NCBI RefSeq assembly: GCF_003116015.1
Contig: NZ_LGQZ01000035.1
Location: 1 to 63,527, forward strand
Length of the DNA: 63,527 nt
Direction: 5' to 3'
From: Azospirillum sp. TSO22-1
Lineage (GTDB): Bacteria > Pseudomonadota > Alphaproteobacteria > Azospirillales > Azospirillaceae
The notes beneath the pieces were generated by a model. It saw nothing but the letters and a program-made list of their open reading frames with translations, was not told the DNA's origin and made no database searches. Below, one piece after another: positions 10,569 through 17,998 of the stretch. Position 1 is the first letter of the stretch, and each line of letters begins with the position of its first letter. The position numbers were made by a program, and so were the translations under genes.

Positions 10569-11059
10569 GCACGCACACCGCACCCGACAGCCCCTCCGTC
10601 CGCATCGTCCAGCCGCCGAATCGGCTGAAGAGCAAGGTCGGCCGCGGCAGCCCCACCCTGCCGCCGACCGTCCCGCCGACCTTCCGCGCCCTGGTGCACG
10701 CCAGCGCCGCCGCCTATTCCCGCCACCTCGACGACCAGTTGCACGCGCTGCGGGCGCTGGCCACGGGCGGCGGCGCGGCGGCGACGGAGACCCTCTTCGC
10801 CATCGCCCATCAGATCCGCGGCGAGGCCAAGACCTTCGGCTTCGGCAGCGTCGGCGGCACCGCCGAGTCGCTGTGCGCGTTCATCGAGGCCGGCGGTCCC
10901 GGCCGGGCGCGCGGCGGCACGGTGGTCACCCTGCACGTCGACACCATGGCCGCGCTGAAGGCCGACTGCGACGCCCGCGGCGAGACCGCCGGGGCGCAAC
11001 CGCTGCTGGACGGCTTGGCGCGCGCCGTCCGCCACGTGCTCTCCCCCGAACGAGCCTGA
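10565..11059 (+). CDS. Histidine phosphotransfer (Hpt) protein
   Basis: A 164-residue protein. The Hpt helix bundle is at about 45-150, with the phospho-histidine H82 in FAIAHQIRGEAKTFGF. The usual HxxKG is here HQIRG, a conservative change. The first 40 residues are proline-rich and unstructured. It is coupled to the receiver gene by an ATGA overlap. Expected role: shuttling phosphate between a hybrid kinase elsewhere and the receiver upstream, in the cytoplasm. Confidence 0.8.
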   Translation: MSTHTAPDSPSVRIVQPPNRLKSKVGRGSPTLPPTVPPTFRALVHASAAAYSRHLDDQLHALRALATGGGAAATETLFAIAHQIRGEAKTFGFGSVGGTAESLCAFIEAGGPGRARGGTVVTLHVDTMAALKADCDARGETAGAQPLLDGLARAVRHVLSPERA

Positions 11060-11123
11060 GCGGGACAGCCGGCGGCTGGGCGGCTATAGTGCGGCCTCGC
11101 CCGCCGCCTCATGCGCCCCCGCC

Positions 11124-12305
11124 ATGCCCCGATCCGATTCCCTTGCCGTTCGTGTGCTGCTGACCGCGCTCGTCGCCTTCGGCCCGCTGTCCACCGACCT
11201 CTACCTTCCCTCGTTGCCGACGCTGGTGACGGTGTTCGACACCGACATCGTCACGGTGCAGCTGACGCTGTCCGTCTTCCTGGTGGGCTTCGCGGCGGCG
11301 CAGCTGATCTACGGGCCGCTGTCCGACCGCTTCGGACGGCGTCCGGCGCTGGTCGGCGGCATCTCCATCTATCTGGCGGCGAGCGTCGCCTGCGCGCTGG
11401 CCGCCAGCATCGACCAGCTGATCGTCGCGCGGGCGTTCCAGGCGGTGGGGGCGTGCTGCGGGCCGGTGGTGGCGCGCGCCGTGGTGCGCGACGTGTTCGG
11501 CCGCGACCGCGCAGCCACGGTGCTGGCCTACATGTCCATGGCGATGTCGCTGGCCCCGGCCATCGGCCCGGTGTTCGGCGGCCTGCTGACCGAGCTGTTC
11601 GGCTGGCGCGCCAACTTCGTGACGCTGGCGCTGATCGCGGTGTCGGTCCTGGCGGCGACACTGCTGCTGCTGCGCGAGACCAACGCCCATCTGGACGAGG
11701 AGGCGCTGAAGCCGGCGCGCCTGTTCGGCAATTACATCCGCCTGCTCGGCAACCGGGCCTACGTCGGTTACATGCTGACGGTGGCCTGCGCCTACAGCGG
11801 CATCTTCTCCTTCATCTCCGGCTCGTCCTTCGTGCTGATCGGCCGGCTGAAACTGTCGCCGGCGGAATACGGGCTGAGCTTCGGCGCGGTGGTGCTCGGT
11901 TATATGGCCGGAACGTTCCTGGCCGGGCGGGTGTCGCAGCGCCTGGGCGTGGACCGCATGGTGCGCCTGGGCACGCTGGTCTCGCTGGGCGGCGGGCTGG
12001 CCGGGCTGGCGCTCGCAGTGGCGGACGTGGCGAGCGTCCCAGCGGTGGTCGGGCCGATGTTCGTCTTCATCCTGGGCACCGGGTTGACGATGCCCAACGC
12101 CATGGCCGGCGCCGTCGGGCCGTACCCGACCATGGCCGGGCTCGCCTCGGCGCTGCTGGGGTTCGTGCAGATGACGGTGGCGGCGTTGATCGGCATCGGG
12201 GTCGGCCACTTCCACGACGGCACCGCGCTGCCCATGATGGCGGCGGTGGCGCTGGTGGCGCTGGGTGCGGCGGCGGCCTACCGGACGCTCGCCACGAAGG
12301 GCTGA
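11124..12305 (+). CDS. Bcr/CflA family MFS drug efflux transporter
   Basis: A 393-residue inner-membrane protein with about twelve hydrophobic segments. STDLYLPSLPTL in the first helix, the loop motif GPLSDRFGRRPALVGG (motif A) and the helix-5 motif AYMSMAMSLAPAIGPVFGGLL (motif C of drug:proton antiporters) assign it to the Bcr/CflA subgroup, which exports bicyclomycin, chloramphenicol-type drugs or cysteine. The start at 11124 fits the first helix. It follows the Hpt gene by 64 bases and may be separately transcribed. Confidence 0.9.
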   Translation: MPRSDSLAVRVLLTALVAFGPLSTDLYLPSLPTLVTVFDTDIVTVQLTLSVFLVGFAAAQLIYGPLSDRFGRRPALVGGISIYLAASVACALAASIDQLIVARAFQAVGACCGPVVARAVVRDVFGRDRAATVLAYMSMAMSLAPAIGPVFGGLLTELFGWRANFVTLALIAVSVLAATLLLLRETNAHLDEEALKPARLFGNYIRLLGNRAYVGYMLTVACAYSGIFSFISGSSFVLIGRLKLSPAEYGLSFGAVVLGYMAGTFLAGRVSQRLGVDRMVRLGTLVSLGGGLAGLALAVADVASVPAVVGPMFVFILGTGLTMPNAMAGAVGPYPTMAGLASALLGFVQMTVAALIGIGVGHFHDGTALPMMAAVALVALGAAAAYRTLATKG

Positions 12306-12793
12306 CGGGCAGTCGGAAATCGTCATTAAGCCATTGACAGAATTGCGACATTTCCGGGTTGCCACACATAGGTTACGGGTTTGTGAAGTTTTTTATACGC
12401 CCGCCAATTTTTCTCTTTTCTCAGCAGGGCATTCGATCTATGTAACGCGAACTCGCAAGCGCACGTGCCGCTGGCCCGCCCTCGACCCTCGAGCAGTGGT
12501 TATGCAACGACGTAACGCGTGATTTCCGACCGTCCCTTAAGCAAGGCGGCGACTTGGAGGTTACGATGGTTCATGTTGTTGTCGGTGGGCTCGAGCCCAC
12601 CCGTCTCCGACAGCATTCCGTGCAGTCCAGTCCGGACCACCGGTCCCATACGGGCAATTCGTCCAGTATGGGCGGCTGAACGCCTGACCGGCTTCTTCGG
12701 TCAGATGACGCGTTCCGCCGCTCCGTACCCGACGCCACACGCCCCTATTGCCTGAATTTGGCTTCGTCCAGGAGACTGGGCCAGGAGACTGGG
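12306..12793 (+). ncRNA. Structured leader of the decarboxylase gene, possible speF-type element
   Basis: This 488-base stretch has no credible gene. Its 3' half carries several perfect hairpins in the sense strand: GGTGGGCTCGAGCCCACC near 12585-12602, CCCATAC...GTATGGG near 12648-12675, and CTGACCG-gcttctt-CGGTCAG near 12685-12706. A long folded 5' UTR directly before an ornithine decarboxylase is what the alphaproteobacterial speF leader looks like (Rfam has such a family), but I cannot align it to the model, so the family name is inference. The first 150 bases are A/T-rich for this genome and probably hold the promoter. Confidence 0.45.
12768..12793 (+). repeat. Tandem 13-base duplication of the ribosome-binding site
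   Basis: CCAGGAGACTGGG occurs twice head to tail (12768-12780 and 12781-12793), immediately before the ATG at 12794. Each copy contains AGGAG and is itself a small dyad (CCAG...CTGG). Only the second is at a workable distance from the start, but the first could act as a standby site. Confidence 0.85.
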
Positions 12794-13927
12794 ATGAACG
12801 AGAAGATCGCGCGCTTCTTCGAGGAGCGACGCCCGCAGACCCCGTGCCTCGTCGTGGATCTCGACGTGGTGGAGCAGAACTACCACGCGCTGGCCGACGC
12901 CCTGCCCGACGCCCGCATCTACTACGCCGTGAAGGCGAACCCGGCGCCGGAGATCCTGAGCCTCCTGTCGCGCCTCGGCTCGGCCTTCGACACCGCCTCG
13001 GTGCCGGAAATCCAGATGGTGCTGGACGCCGGCTGCACGGCGGACCGCATCTCCTACGGCAACACCATCAAGAAGGAGTCGGACATCCGCCGCGCCTTCG
13101 AGCTGGGCGTGCGCCTGTTCGCCTTCGACTCCGTCGAGGAATTGGAGAAGATCTCCCGCGCCGCGCCGGGTGCCCGCGTGTTCTGCCGCATCCTGACCTC
13201 CGGCGAGGGCGCCGAGTGGCCGCTGTCGCGCAAGTTCGGCTGCGACCTGAAGATGGCCCGCGAACTGCTGCTGAAGGCCAAGGCGATGAACGTCGAGCCG
13301 TGGGGCGTGTCGTTCCACGTCGGCTCGCAGCAGAAGGATCTCATGCAGTGGGACCTCGCCATCCATCAGGTGGCGATGCTGTTCCGCGAGCTGGAGGTGC
13401 TGGGCGTCGATCTCGGCATGATCAACCTGGGCGGCGGCTTCCCGACCCGCTACCGCTCGGACGTGCCGGAGTCGGCCGCCTACGGACAGGCCATCTTCGA
13501 CAGCCTGCGCCGCCACTTCGGCAACCACATCCCCGAGACGATCGTCGAGCCGGGCCGCGGCATGGTCGGCAACGCCGGCATCATCGAGAGCGAGGTGGTG
13601 CTGGTGTCGCGCAAGTCGGCCGCGGACGCCAAGCGCTGGGTCTACCTGGACATCGGCAAGTTCAGCGGCCTGGCCGAGACCATGGACGAGGCCATCCAGT
13701 ACCCCATCGAAGTGCTGGGCGAGACGGAGACGGAGACCGAGGCGGTGGTGCTCGCCGGCCCGACCTGCGACAGCGCCGACGTGCTGTACGAGAAGGCGGA
13801 GTACAAGCTGCCGCTCGACCTCAAGGCCGGCGACCGCGTGCGCATCCACGCCACCGGCGCCTACACGACGACCTACTCGGCCGTCTGCTTCAACGGCTTC
13901 GCGCCGCTGCAGCAGTACTGCATCTGA
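12794..13927 (+). CDS. Ornithine/lysine decarboxylase, fold-type III
   Basis: A 377-residue PLP enzyme of the alanine-racemase-fold group that makes putrescine (or cadaverine). The PLP lysine is K47 in IYYAVKANP; HVGSQ, GGGFPTRY and EPGRGMVGNAG bind the cofactor phosphate; GPTCDSADVL supplies the second-subunit cysteine (C325). The length is that of bacterial eukaryote-like ODC/LODC, not the large fold-I SpeC/SpeF. The ATG at 12794 follows a duplicated RBS. The long structured leader suggests post-transcriptional control by polyamines. The gene is monocistronic, with a strong terminator after it. Confidence 0.92.
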   Translation: MNEKIARFFEERRPQTPCLVVDLDVVEQNYHALADALPDARIYYAVKANPAPEILSLLSRLGSAFDTASVPEIQMVLDAGCTADRISYGNTIKKESDIRRAFELGVRLFAFDSVEELEKISRAAPGARVFCRILTSGEGAEWPLSRKFGCDLKMARELLLKAKAMNVEPWGVSFHVGSQQKDLMQWDLAIHQVAMLFRELEVLGVDLGMINLGGGFPTRYRSDVPESAAYGQAIFDSLRRHFGNHIPETIVEPGRGMVGNAGIIESEVVLVSRKSAADAKRWVYLDIGKFSGLAETMDEAIQYPIEVLGETETETEAVVLAGPTCDSADVLYEKAEYKLPLDLKAGDRVRIHATGAYTTTYSAVCFNGFAPLQQYCI

Positions 13928-13989
13928 TCCACGTTCACCGCCGTGGCCGGGCCTCTCCCCGGCCATGGCGGCAAGCACGTTCAGGCACG

Positions 13990-14025
13990 AAAAAGGCCGC
14001 TTCCCCCACAGGGAAGCGGCCTTTT
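13990..14025. terminator. Bidirectional intrinsic terminator
   Basis: AAAAGGCCGCTTCCC and GGGAAGCGGCCTTTT form a 15-base perfect stem with a five-base loop, flanked by A and T runs on both sides. It serves the decarboxylase (plus) and the DUF1127 gene (minus). Confidence 0.92.
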
Positions 14026-14040
14026 CATCAGCCGGGGCAC

Positions 14041-14250
14041 TTACGAGCGCCAGAACGGCTTGCCGATCTCGCGCTCGACGTCGGCCGAGGTGACGCCGAT
14101 GTCGTGCAGCATGCGGTCGTCGAGCTGGGCGAGTTCGCGGCGCGACACGGCGCGCTGGTGCCACTCGGCGACGGTGTCGAGAAGATGGCTGACGATCGTC
14201 GCCAGCGAGTCATGACCCACATGATGGGTCGAGCGCAGAGCCATGGACAT
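14041..14250 (-). CDS. DUF1127 (YjiS-like) small protein
   Basis: A 69-residue protein beginning MSMALRS. The C-terminal 40 residues hold WHQRAVSRRELAQLDDRMLHDIGVTSADVEREIGKPFW, shown here as a description of the classic DUF1127 helix pair: an Arg-rich helix, then LDDRMLxDIG. Members in alphaproteobacteria influence phosphate/carbon handling and RNA turnover, and some bind RNA; the function of this one is unknown. A longer frame to 14319 exists but lacks a ribosome-binding site. The gene ends at the bidirectional terminator. Confidence 0.85.
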   Translation of the reverse strand: MSMALRSTHHVGHDSLATIVSHLLDTVAEWHQRAVSRRELAQLDDRMLHDIGVTSADVEREIGKPFWRS

Positions 14251-14329
14251 GGTGGGATTCCGTTGTTGTTGTGGCGAAGGGGCCGCCCGGTTCCGGGCCG
14301 CCGCGCCTTCCTGGTTCATTGGTTGAAGT

Positions 14330-14344
14330 GGTAATATAATTACC
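14330..14344 (-). promoter_or_regulatory. Inverted repeat overlapping the DUF1127 promoter
   Basis: GGTAAT-ATA-ATTACC is a perfect six-base dyad in a strongly A/T-rich patch about 80 bases before the DUF1127 start. A -10-like TATATT lies inside it on the minus strand. The overlap suggests a repressor site, but no family was recognised. Confidence 0.4.
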
Positions 14345-14418
14345 CGATTTCCGGCACCCCCACCACCGCCGGAAAGACATAGCCGCAGTGTGGTTTTGCC
14401 ATGCCTGCCGCGGGCTTG

Positions 14419-14739
14419 TCACAAGGGAGGCTGGCGGAGGCGATCCTGGCCGGGCTGCCAGATACGAATCACCAGGATGTCGCCAGCCACTTCGGCCGCG
14501 ACCATGTCGTCCCGCACCCGATATATGATCGTGTGCTCCTCGACGACGCGCTCGTGCAGTCCGGGCTCATCGCTTGGCGTGCCGATGTAAGGATACCGCT
14601 CGAGTTCCCGAAGAGCGCGGACGATGGCGGTGGCCTTGCGCTTTGCCCGAGGTCCGGCGCCCGGCTGGCTGTACCACGCGCGGATCTGGCCGAGATCGCG
14701 CGTCGCCGCCGGCGAGAGGACCACACCACGGCGCCCCAT
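14419..14739 (-). CDS. ParE/RelE-type toxin
   Basis: A 106-residue protein beginning MGRRGVVLSPAATRDL. The pattern SPAATRDLGQIRAWYS, an Arg-rich centre and the C-terminal EEHTIIYRVRDDMV...ILVIRIWQPGQD is typical of ParE toxins of the RelE superfamily, which inhibit gyrase. It is the second gene of a pair: its ATG shares one base with the stop codon of the antitoxin. The helix with ALRELERYPYIGTPSDEPGL fits known ParE proteins. Confidence 0.85.
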   Translation of the reverse strand: MGRRGVVLSPAATRDLGQIRAWYSQPGAGPRAKRKATAIVRALRELERYPYIGTPSDEPGLHERVVEEHTIIYRVRDDMVAAEVAGDILVIRIWQPGQDRLRQPPL

Positions 14740-14957
14740 CAGCGACCGCGCCCAAGCCCCTTGATGGCCCGCGGCTGTGGCATGGGAAGTTCGCCAGACG
14801 TATCCCAGGACTCGACCCAGGCTTCCACCTCGGCGAGTGGCACGCCCAAGCCGTCTTCCAAGTCGCGGAGTCCTTCCTGAATGGCGGCACGCTTCTCCTC
14901 CGACAGGGCGTCGGTTCGGATGGAAGCGTACGGGCGCGCGTGCTTGAAGCTGGCCAT
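14739..14957 (-). CDS. Antitoxin of the ParE-like pair
   Basis: A 72-residue protein. The N-terminal part, with EEKRAAIQEGLRDLEDGLGV, looks like the short helical antitoxins that precede ParE-like toxins (DUF2191/PhdYefM-like in size), ending in a basic, proline-containing tail that could wrap the toxin. The family was not identified with certainty. The antitoxin-first order and one-base overlap support the assignment. The pair would be autoregulated from the short space before 15002. Confidence 0.7.
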   Translation of the reverse strand: MASFKHARPYASIRTDALSEEKRAAIQEGLRDLEDGLGVPLAEVEAWVESWDTSGELPMPQPRAIKGLGRGR

Positions 14958-15001
14958 GTCTCAACAATACCCGATTGGGAAATACGGTTCCAGCACGCCC
15001 C

Positions 15002-16162
15002 TCACCCCAACGCCCGCGCCAGCCGGTCCACCGCCTCCGCCAGCCGGTCGTGGCGGGCGGCGAAGCACAGGCGCAGGTAGCCCTCGCCGCCCGAGCCGAA
15101 CGCCGCCCCCGGCGCCAGCCCGACCGCCACCTCGTCGATCAGCCGGCGGGCGAGCGCGACGCTGTCCGTCTCACCCTCGACGCGGAAGAAGACGTAAAAG
15201 GCGCCCGGCGGGCAGGTCAGGCGCAAACGCGGCAGGCGCTCCAGCGCCGCACACACCAGGTCGCGCCCGGCGCGGCAGCGCGCCACCAGGTCGGCGACCA
15301 CCGGCTCGCCCTCCTCCAGCGCGGCGATGCCGGCCTCCTGCACGAAGGCCGGGGTGCCGGAGGTGGAGTACTGCACGAGGTTCTCCAGCACCGGCCCGAG
15401 CCACTCCGGTGCCACCATCCAGCCCAGCCGCCAGCCGGTCATCATCCAGTTCTTGGAGAAGCTGTTGACGACGATCAGCCTGTCCTCCGGCTCCGCCACC
15501 TCTAGGAACGAGGGCGCCGCCGGCCGGTCGTAGACGAGGCGGCTGTAGACCTCGTCGGAGACCACCCAGAGGCCCCGCGACCGGGCGAAGTCCATCACCC
15601 GGCGCAGGTCGCCGCGCTCCATGATCCAGCCGGTCGGGTTGCCCGGCGAGTTGACGAAGATCGCCTTGGTGCGCGGCCCGCAGGCGGCGAACAGCCGCTC
15701 GACGTCCAGCGTCCAGCCCTGGTTGCCGAGATGCATCGGCACCTCGACCGGCACGCCGGCCATCACCCGCACGGCGTTGACGATGTTCGGCCAGACCGGC
15801 GAGACGATGGCCACCTCGTCGCCGGGATCGACCAGCGTCTGCATCGTCTTCATGATCGCCGTCATGCCCGACGAGGTGACGGTGATGCGCTCCACCGGCA
15901 CCGGCACGTCGTGCACGCGGCCCAGGTAGGCCGACAGCGCCTCGCGCAGACGCGGCAGGCCGCGCTGGTAGGTGTAGAAGACGTGGCCGTCGCGGATGGC
16001 GCGGATGCCGGCCTCGCTGATCGGCTCGGGTGTCGGCAGGTCGCCCTCGCCGAACCACAGCGGGATGATGCCCGGGCGGCCGTGGCCGTAATCGGCGATG
16101 GTCGCGATCGGGCTGTGCGGCAGCGCCTCGATGGTCGGCCGGATGGAATCGCCGAGCGGCAT
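15002..16162 (-). CDS. PLP-dependent aminotransferase, class I/II
   Basis: A 386-residue fold-type I aminotransferase. The Schiff-base lysine is in VNSFSKNWMMTGWRLGWM; NSPGNPTG binds the substrate carboxylate side; SDEVYSRLVYD and YLRLCF complete the site. The block IPLWFGEGDLPTPEPI is typical of the aspartate/aromatic group near AspC-like sequences in alphaproteobacteria. The exact amino acid is not predictable. The start at 16162 is chosen because AGGGGGAG precedes it; a frame reaching 16195 exists. Confidence 0.88.
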   Translation of the reverse strand: MPLGDSIRPTIEALPHSPIATIADYGHGRPGIIPLWFGEGDLPTPEPISEAGIRAIRDGHVFYTYQRGLPRLREALSAYLGRVHDVPVPVERITVTSSGMTAIMKTMQTLVDPGDEVAIVSPVWPNIVNAVRVMAGVPVEVPMHLGNQGWTLDVERLFAACGPRTKAIFVNSPGNPTGWIMERGDLRRVMDFARSRGLWVVSDEVYSRLVYDRPAAPSFLEVAEPEDRLIVVNSFSKNWMMTGWRLGWMVAPEWLGPVLENLVQYSTSGTPAFVQEAGIAALEEGEPVVADLVARCRAGRDLVCAALERLPRLRLTCPPGAFYVFFRVEGETDSVALARRLIDEVAVGLAPGAAFGSGGEGYLRLCFAARHDRLAEAVDRLARALG

Positions 16163-16265
16163 GGCTCCCCCTGCGTCGTGACGGGTCCGGTTCATGGAAG
16201 ATGGGCATCCGCTGGACAGGCAGCAAACGGCAGCCTACCTCTTCGCCGCGCATCTCTCCGAAAGC

Positions 16266-16976
16266 ATGGCGGCACCTCCGATGATCGACACCATCGCCTT
16301 CGACGGCGACGACACGCTCTGGCACAACGAGTCGCTGTTCTCGATGACGCAGGACCGCTTCCGCAGCCTGCTGGCGCACGCCGCCGACCCGGCCGAGATC
16401 GACACGCGGCTGCTCGACGCGGAGCGGCGCAACCTCGGCGTCTACGGCTATGGCATCAAGGGCTTCGTGCTGTCGATGATCGAGACCGCCATCGAGGTCA
16501 CCGACGGCCGCGTCGCCGCCGCCGACATCCGGACGCTGATCGACTTCGGCAAGGCCATGCTGCAGCACCCGGTGGACCTGCTGGACGGCGTCGCCGAGGT
16601 GGTGGAGGCGCTCTCCGGCCGCTACCGGCTGCTGCTGATCACCAAGGGCGACCTGTTCGACCAGGAGAGCAAGATCGCCCGCTCCGGCCTCGCCGAGCGC
16701 TTCGCCGCGGTGGAGATCGTCAGCGAGAAGGACCCCGCCACCTACCGCCGCGTGCTGGAGCGGCACGGCGTCGATCCGGCGCGGTTCGTGATGGTGGGCA
16801 ACTCGGTGCGCTCCGACGTCCTGCCGGTGCTGGAGGTCGGCGGGCACGCGGTGCACGTGCCCTACCACCTCACCTGGGCGCACGAGGTGGCGAAGCCGCC
16901 GGCCGAGGGCTACCGGCGGATCGAGTCGGTGCGGGAGCTGGACGGGATTCTGGCCGGGCTGCGAGGCGGCGCCTAG
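16266..16976 (+). CDS. HAD-superfamily hydrolase, YjjG-like
   Basis: A 236-residue phosphatase candidate. Motif I is FDGDDTLWHNE (nucleophile and acid aspartates), motif II the threonine in LLLITKGD, motif III the lysine in VSEKDPATY, and motif IV VMVGNSVRSDVLPVLEVGG. The alpha-helical cap between motifs I and II places it in subfamily I. YjjG-type members hydrolyse nucleoside monophosphates or similar small phosphates; the substrate here is unknown. The start is uncertain: ATG 16194, 16266 and 16281 share the frame. Its end overlaps the converging small membrane protein by four bases. Confidence 0.8.
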   Translation: MAAPPMIDTIAFDGDDTLWHNESLFSMTQDRFRSLLAHAADPAEIDTRLLDAERRNLGVYGYGIKGFVLSMIETAIEVTDGRVAAADIRTLIDFGKAMLQHPVDLLDGVAEVVEALSGRYRLLLITKGDLFDQESKIARSGLAERFAAVEIVSEKDPATYRRVLERHGVDPARFVMVGNSVRSDVLPVLEVGGHAVHVPYHLTWAHEVAKPPAEGYRRIESVRELDGILAGLRGGA

Positions 16977-17197
16977 GAAACGCGCTGGTTCTCGATCCCC
17001 TGGGCGTGCTCGATCACGGTCAGCGCCTTGCGGGTGATGCCCACGGCCAGGATGCTCAGCACCACCAGCGTGACGGCCAGCGCCACGCGGGCCACCTTCC
17101 GCGCGTTCTTCCGGCGCTCGCGCTGGATTTCCCGATGGCGGGCCAGCATCGACCGGCGCTGTTCGAGGCGCTCCTCAAACCACTCCATCGACGACAC
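16973..17197 (-). CDS. Small single-pass membrane protein, unknown
   Basis: A 74-residue protein with an Arg-rich N-terminal half (about residues 8-33) and one hydrophobic helix (about 36-56, VALAVTLVVLSILAVG), so the basic part should stay in the cytoplasm. The start is GTG at 17197, supported by AAGGGAGG six bases upstream. I recognise no family. The A/T-rich region before it has good promoter elements. Confidence 0.6.
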   Translation of the reverse strand: MSSMEWFEERLEQRRSMLARHREIQRERRKNARKVARVALAVTLVVLSILAVGITRKALTVIEHAQGIENQRVS

Positions 17198-17216
17198 GGC
17201 AGCCTCCCTTCCGAGG

Positions 17217-17246
17217 TTGATCGCTTTCGTGATTGATTTGTATAAA
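17217..17246 (+). promoter_or_regulatory. Strong A/T-rich promoter, possibly bidirectional
   Basis: On the plus strand TTGATC (17217-17222) and TATAAA (17241-17246) are 18 bases apart. It points away from the small membrane gene, towards an 11-codon ORF at 17286-17321 with GGAGAGGAAG before its ATG, and then runs antisense to the DUF971 gene. On the minus strand TATACA with an upstream TTGTGT could serve the membrane protein. Either or both may be real. Confidence 0.4.
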
Positions 17247-17317
17247 ATTCTATCTAACTACACAAGCGAGTCCGGAGAGGAAGACATGCGGCGGCGCGCC
17301 GCAGCCCGGGGACGCGC

Positions 17318-17716
17318 TTAGCGCACCCGCGGGTCGCGGCTGTAGCCCTTTTCCTCCAGCTCGGCCAGGTACTCGGCCCACAGCCGCTCCTGGTTCTCGC
17401 CCAGCTCGTAGAGGTAGGCCCAGGTGTAGATACCGCTGTCGTGCAGGTCGTCGAAGACGATGCGCAGCGCGTAGTGCCCGACCGGCTCCAGCTTCATGAT
17501 GCCGACGTGCATCTTGCCGCGCTGCAGGGTCTTCTGCCCCGGCCCGTGCCCCTGCACCTCGGCCGACGGGCTGCTGACGCGCAGGAACTCCGCCGGCAGC
17601 GAGAAGCCGACCCCGTTGTCGAAGTCGATCTCCAGCCGCTTTTCCGCCGACTTCAGGCGGACCTCGACCGGCCAATGCTCGGTCCCAGGGCGCTGCGTAC
17701 CGGGATCCTCGTTCAT
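17318..17716 (-). CDS. DUF971 domain protein
   Basis: A 132-residue protein matching the DUF971 / gamma-butyrobetaine hydroxylase-like N-terminal domain: WPVEVRLKSAEKRLEIDFD, FSLPAEFLRVSSPSAEVQGHG, and GHYALRIVFDDLHDSGIYTW. In the family this domain occurs alone or with iron-sulfur scaffold proteins (ApbC/Mrp), suggesting a role in Fe-S handling. The trailing YLYELGENQERLWAEYLAEL is the usual C-terminus. The ATG at 17716 is preceded by a GAGGGGGG stretch. It follows the Trm112-like gene in the same direction after 13 bases, so both probably belong to the run from 18670. Confidence 0.85.
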   Translation of the reverse strand: MNEDPGTQRPGTEHWPVEVRLKSAEKRLEIDFDNGVGFSLPAEFLRVSSPSAEVQGHGPGQKTLQRGKMHVGIMKLEPVGHYALRIVFDDLHDSGIYTWAYLYELGENQERLWAEYLAELEEKGYSRDPRVR

Positions 17717-17729
17717 CACGCCGCCCCCC

Positions 17730-17978
17730 TCAAGCCGCACCAGGGCCACGGATCGGATGGTCGTCGATGCGGCGCGCTTCGTCGATCAGCATGATCGGGA
17801 TGCCGTCGCGGATCGGGTAGGCGAGTCCGGCGCGCTCGCTGATCAGCTCATTGCGCTCCGAGTCGTAGCGCAGCGGACCCTTGGTCAGCGGGCAGACCAG
17901 GATCTCCAGCAGCTTCGGATCGACGCGGGCCTGCGTCTTGCCCTCGCCCGGCTTGTCCTCGGGGATCGATGCGCTCAT
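17730..17978 (-). CDS. Trm112-like / UPF0434 (YcaR) protein
   Basis: An 82-residue protein with [17 protein letters not shown] and [17 protein letters not shown], the two conserved strands of the Trm112 fold. The zinc-finger cysteines are reduced to one (VCPLTKG), as in many bacterial UPF0434 proteins. Relatives act as partners of methyltransferases or tetraacyldisaccharide kinase neighbours; no role is shown here. It lies 20 bases downstream of the LON-domain gene and 13 upstream of DUF971. Confidence 0.88.
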   Translation of the reverse strand: MSASIPEDKPGEGKTQARVDPKLLEILVCPLTKGPLRYDSERNELISERAGLAYPIRDGIPIMLIDEARRIDDHPIRGPGAA

Positions 17979-17998
17979 GAATGCCGCCTTACGTCCTG

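Noticed and set aside
14251..14319. 23-residue N-terminal extension of DUF1127
   Set aside because: Asn/Gln/Arg filler with no ribosome-binding site at 14319; the family length fits the start at 14250.
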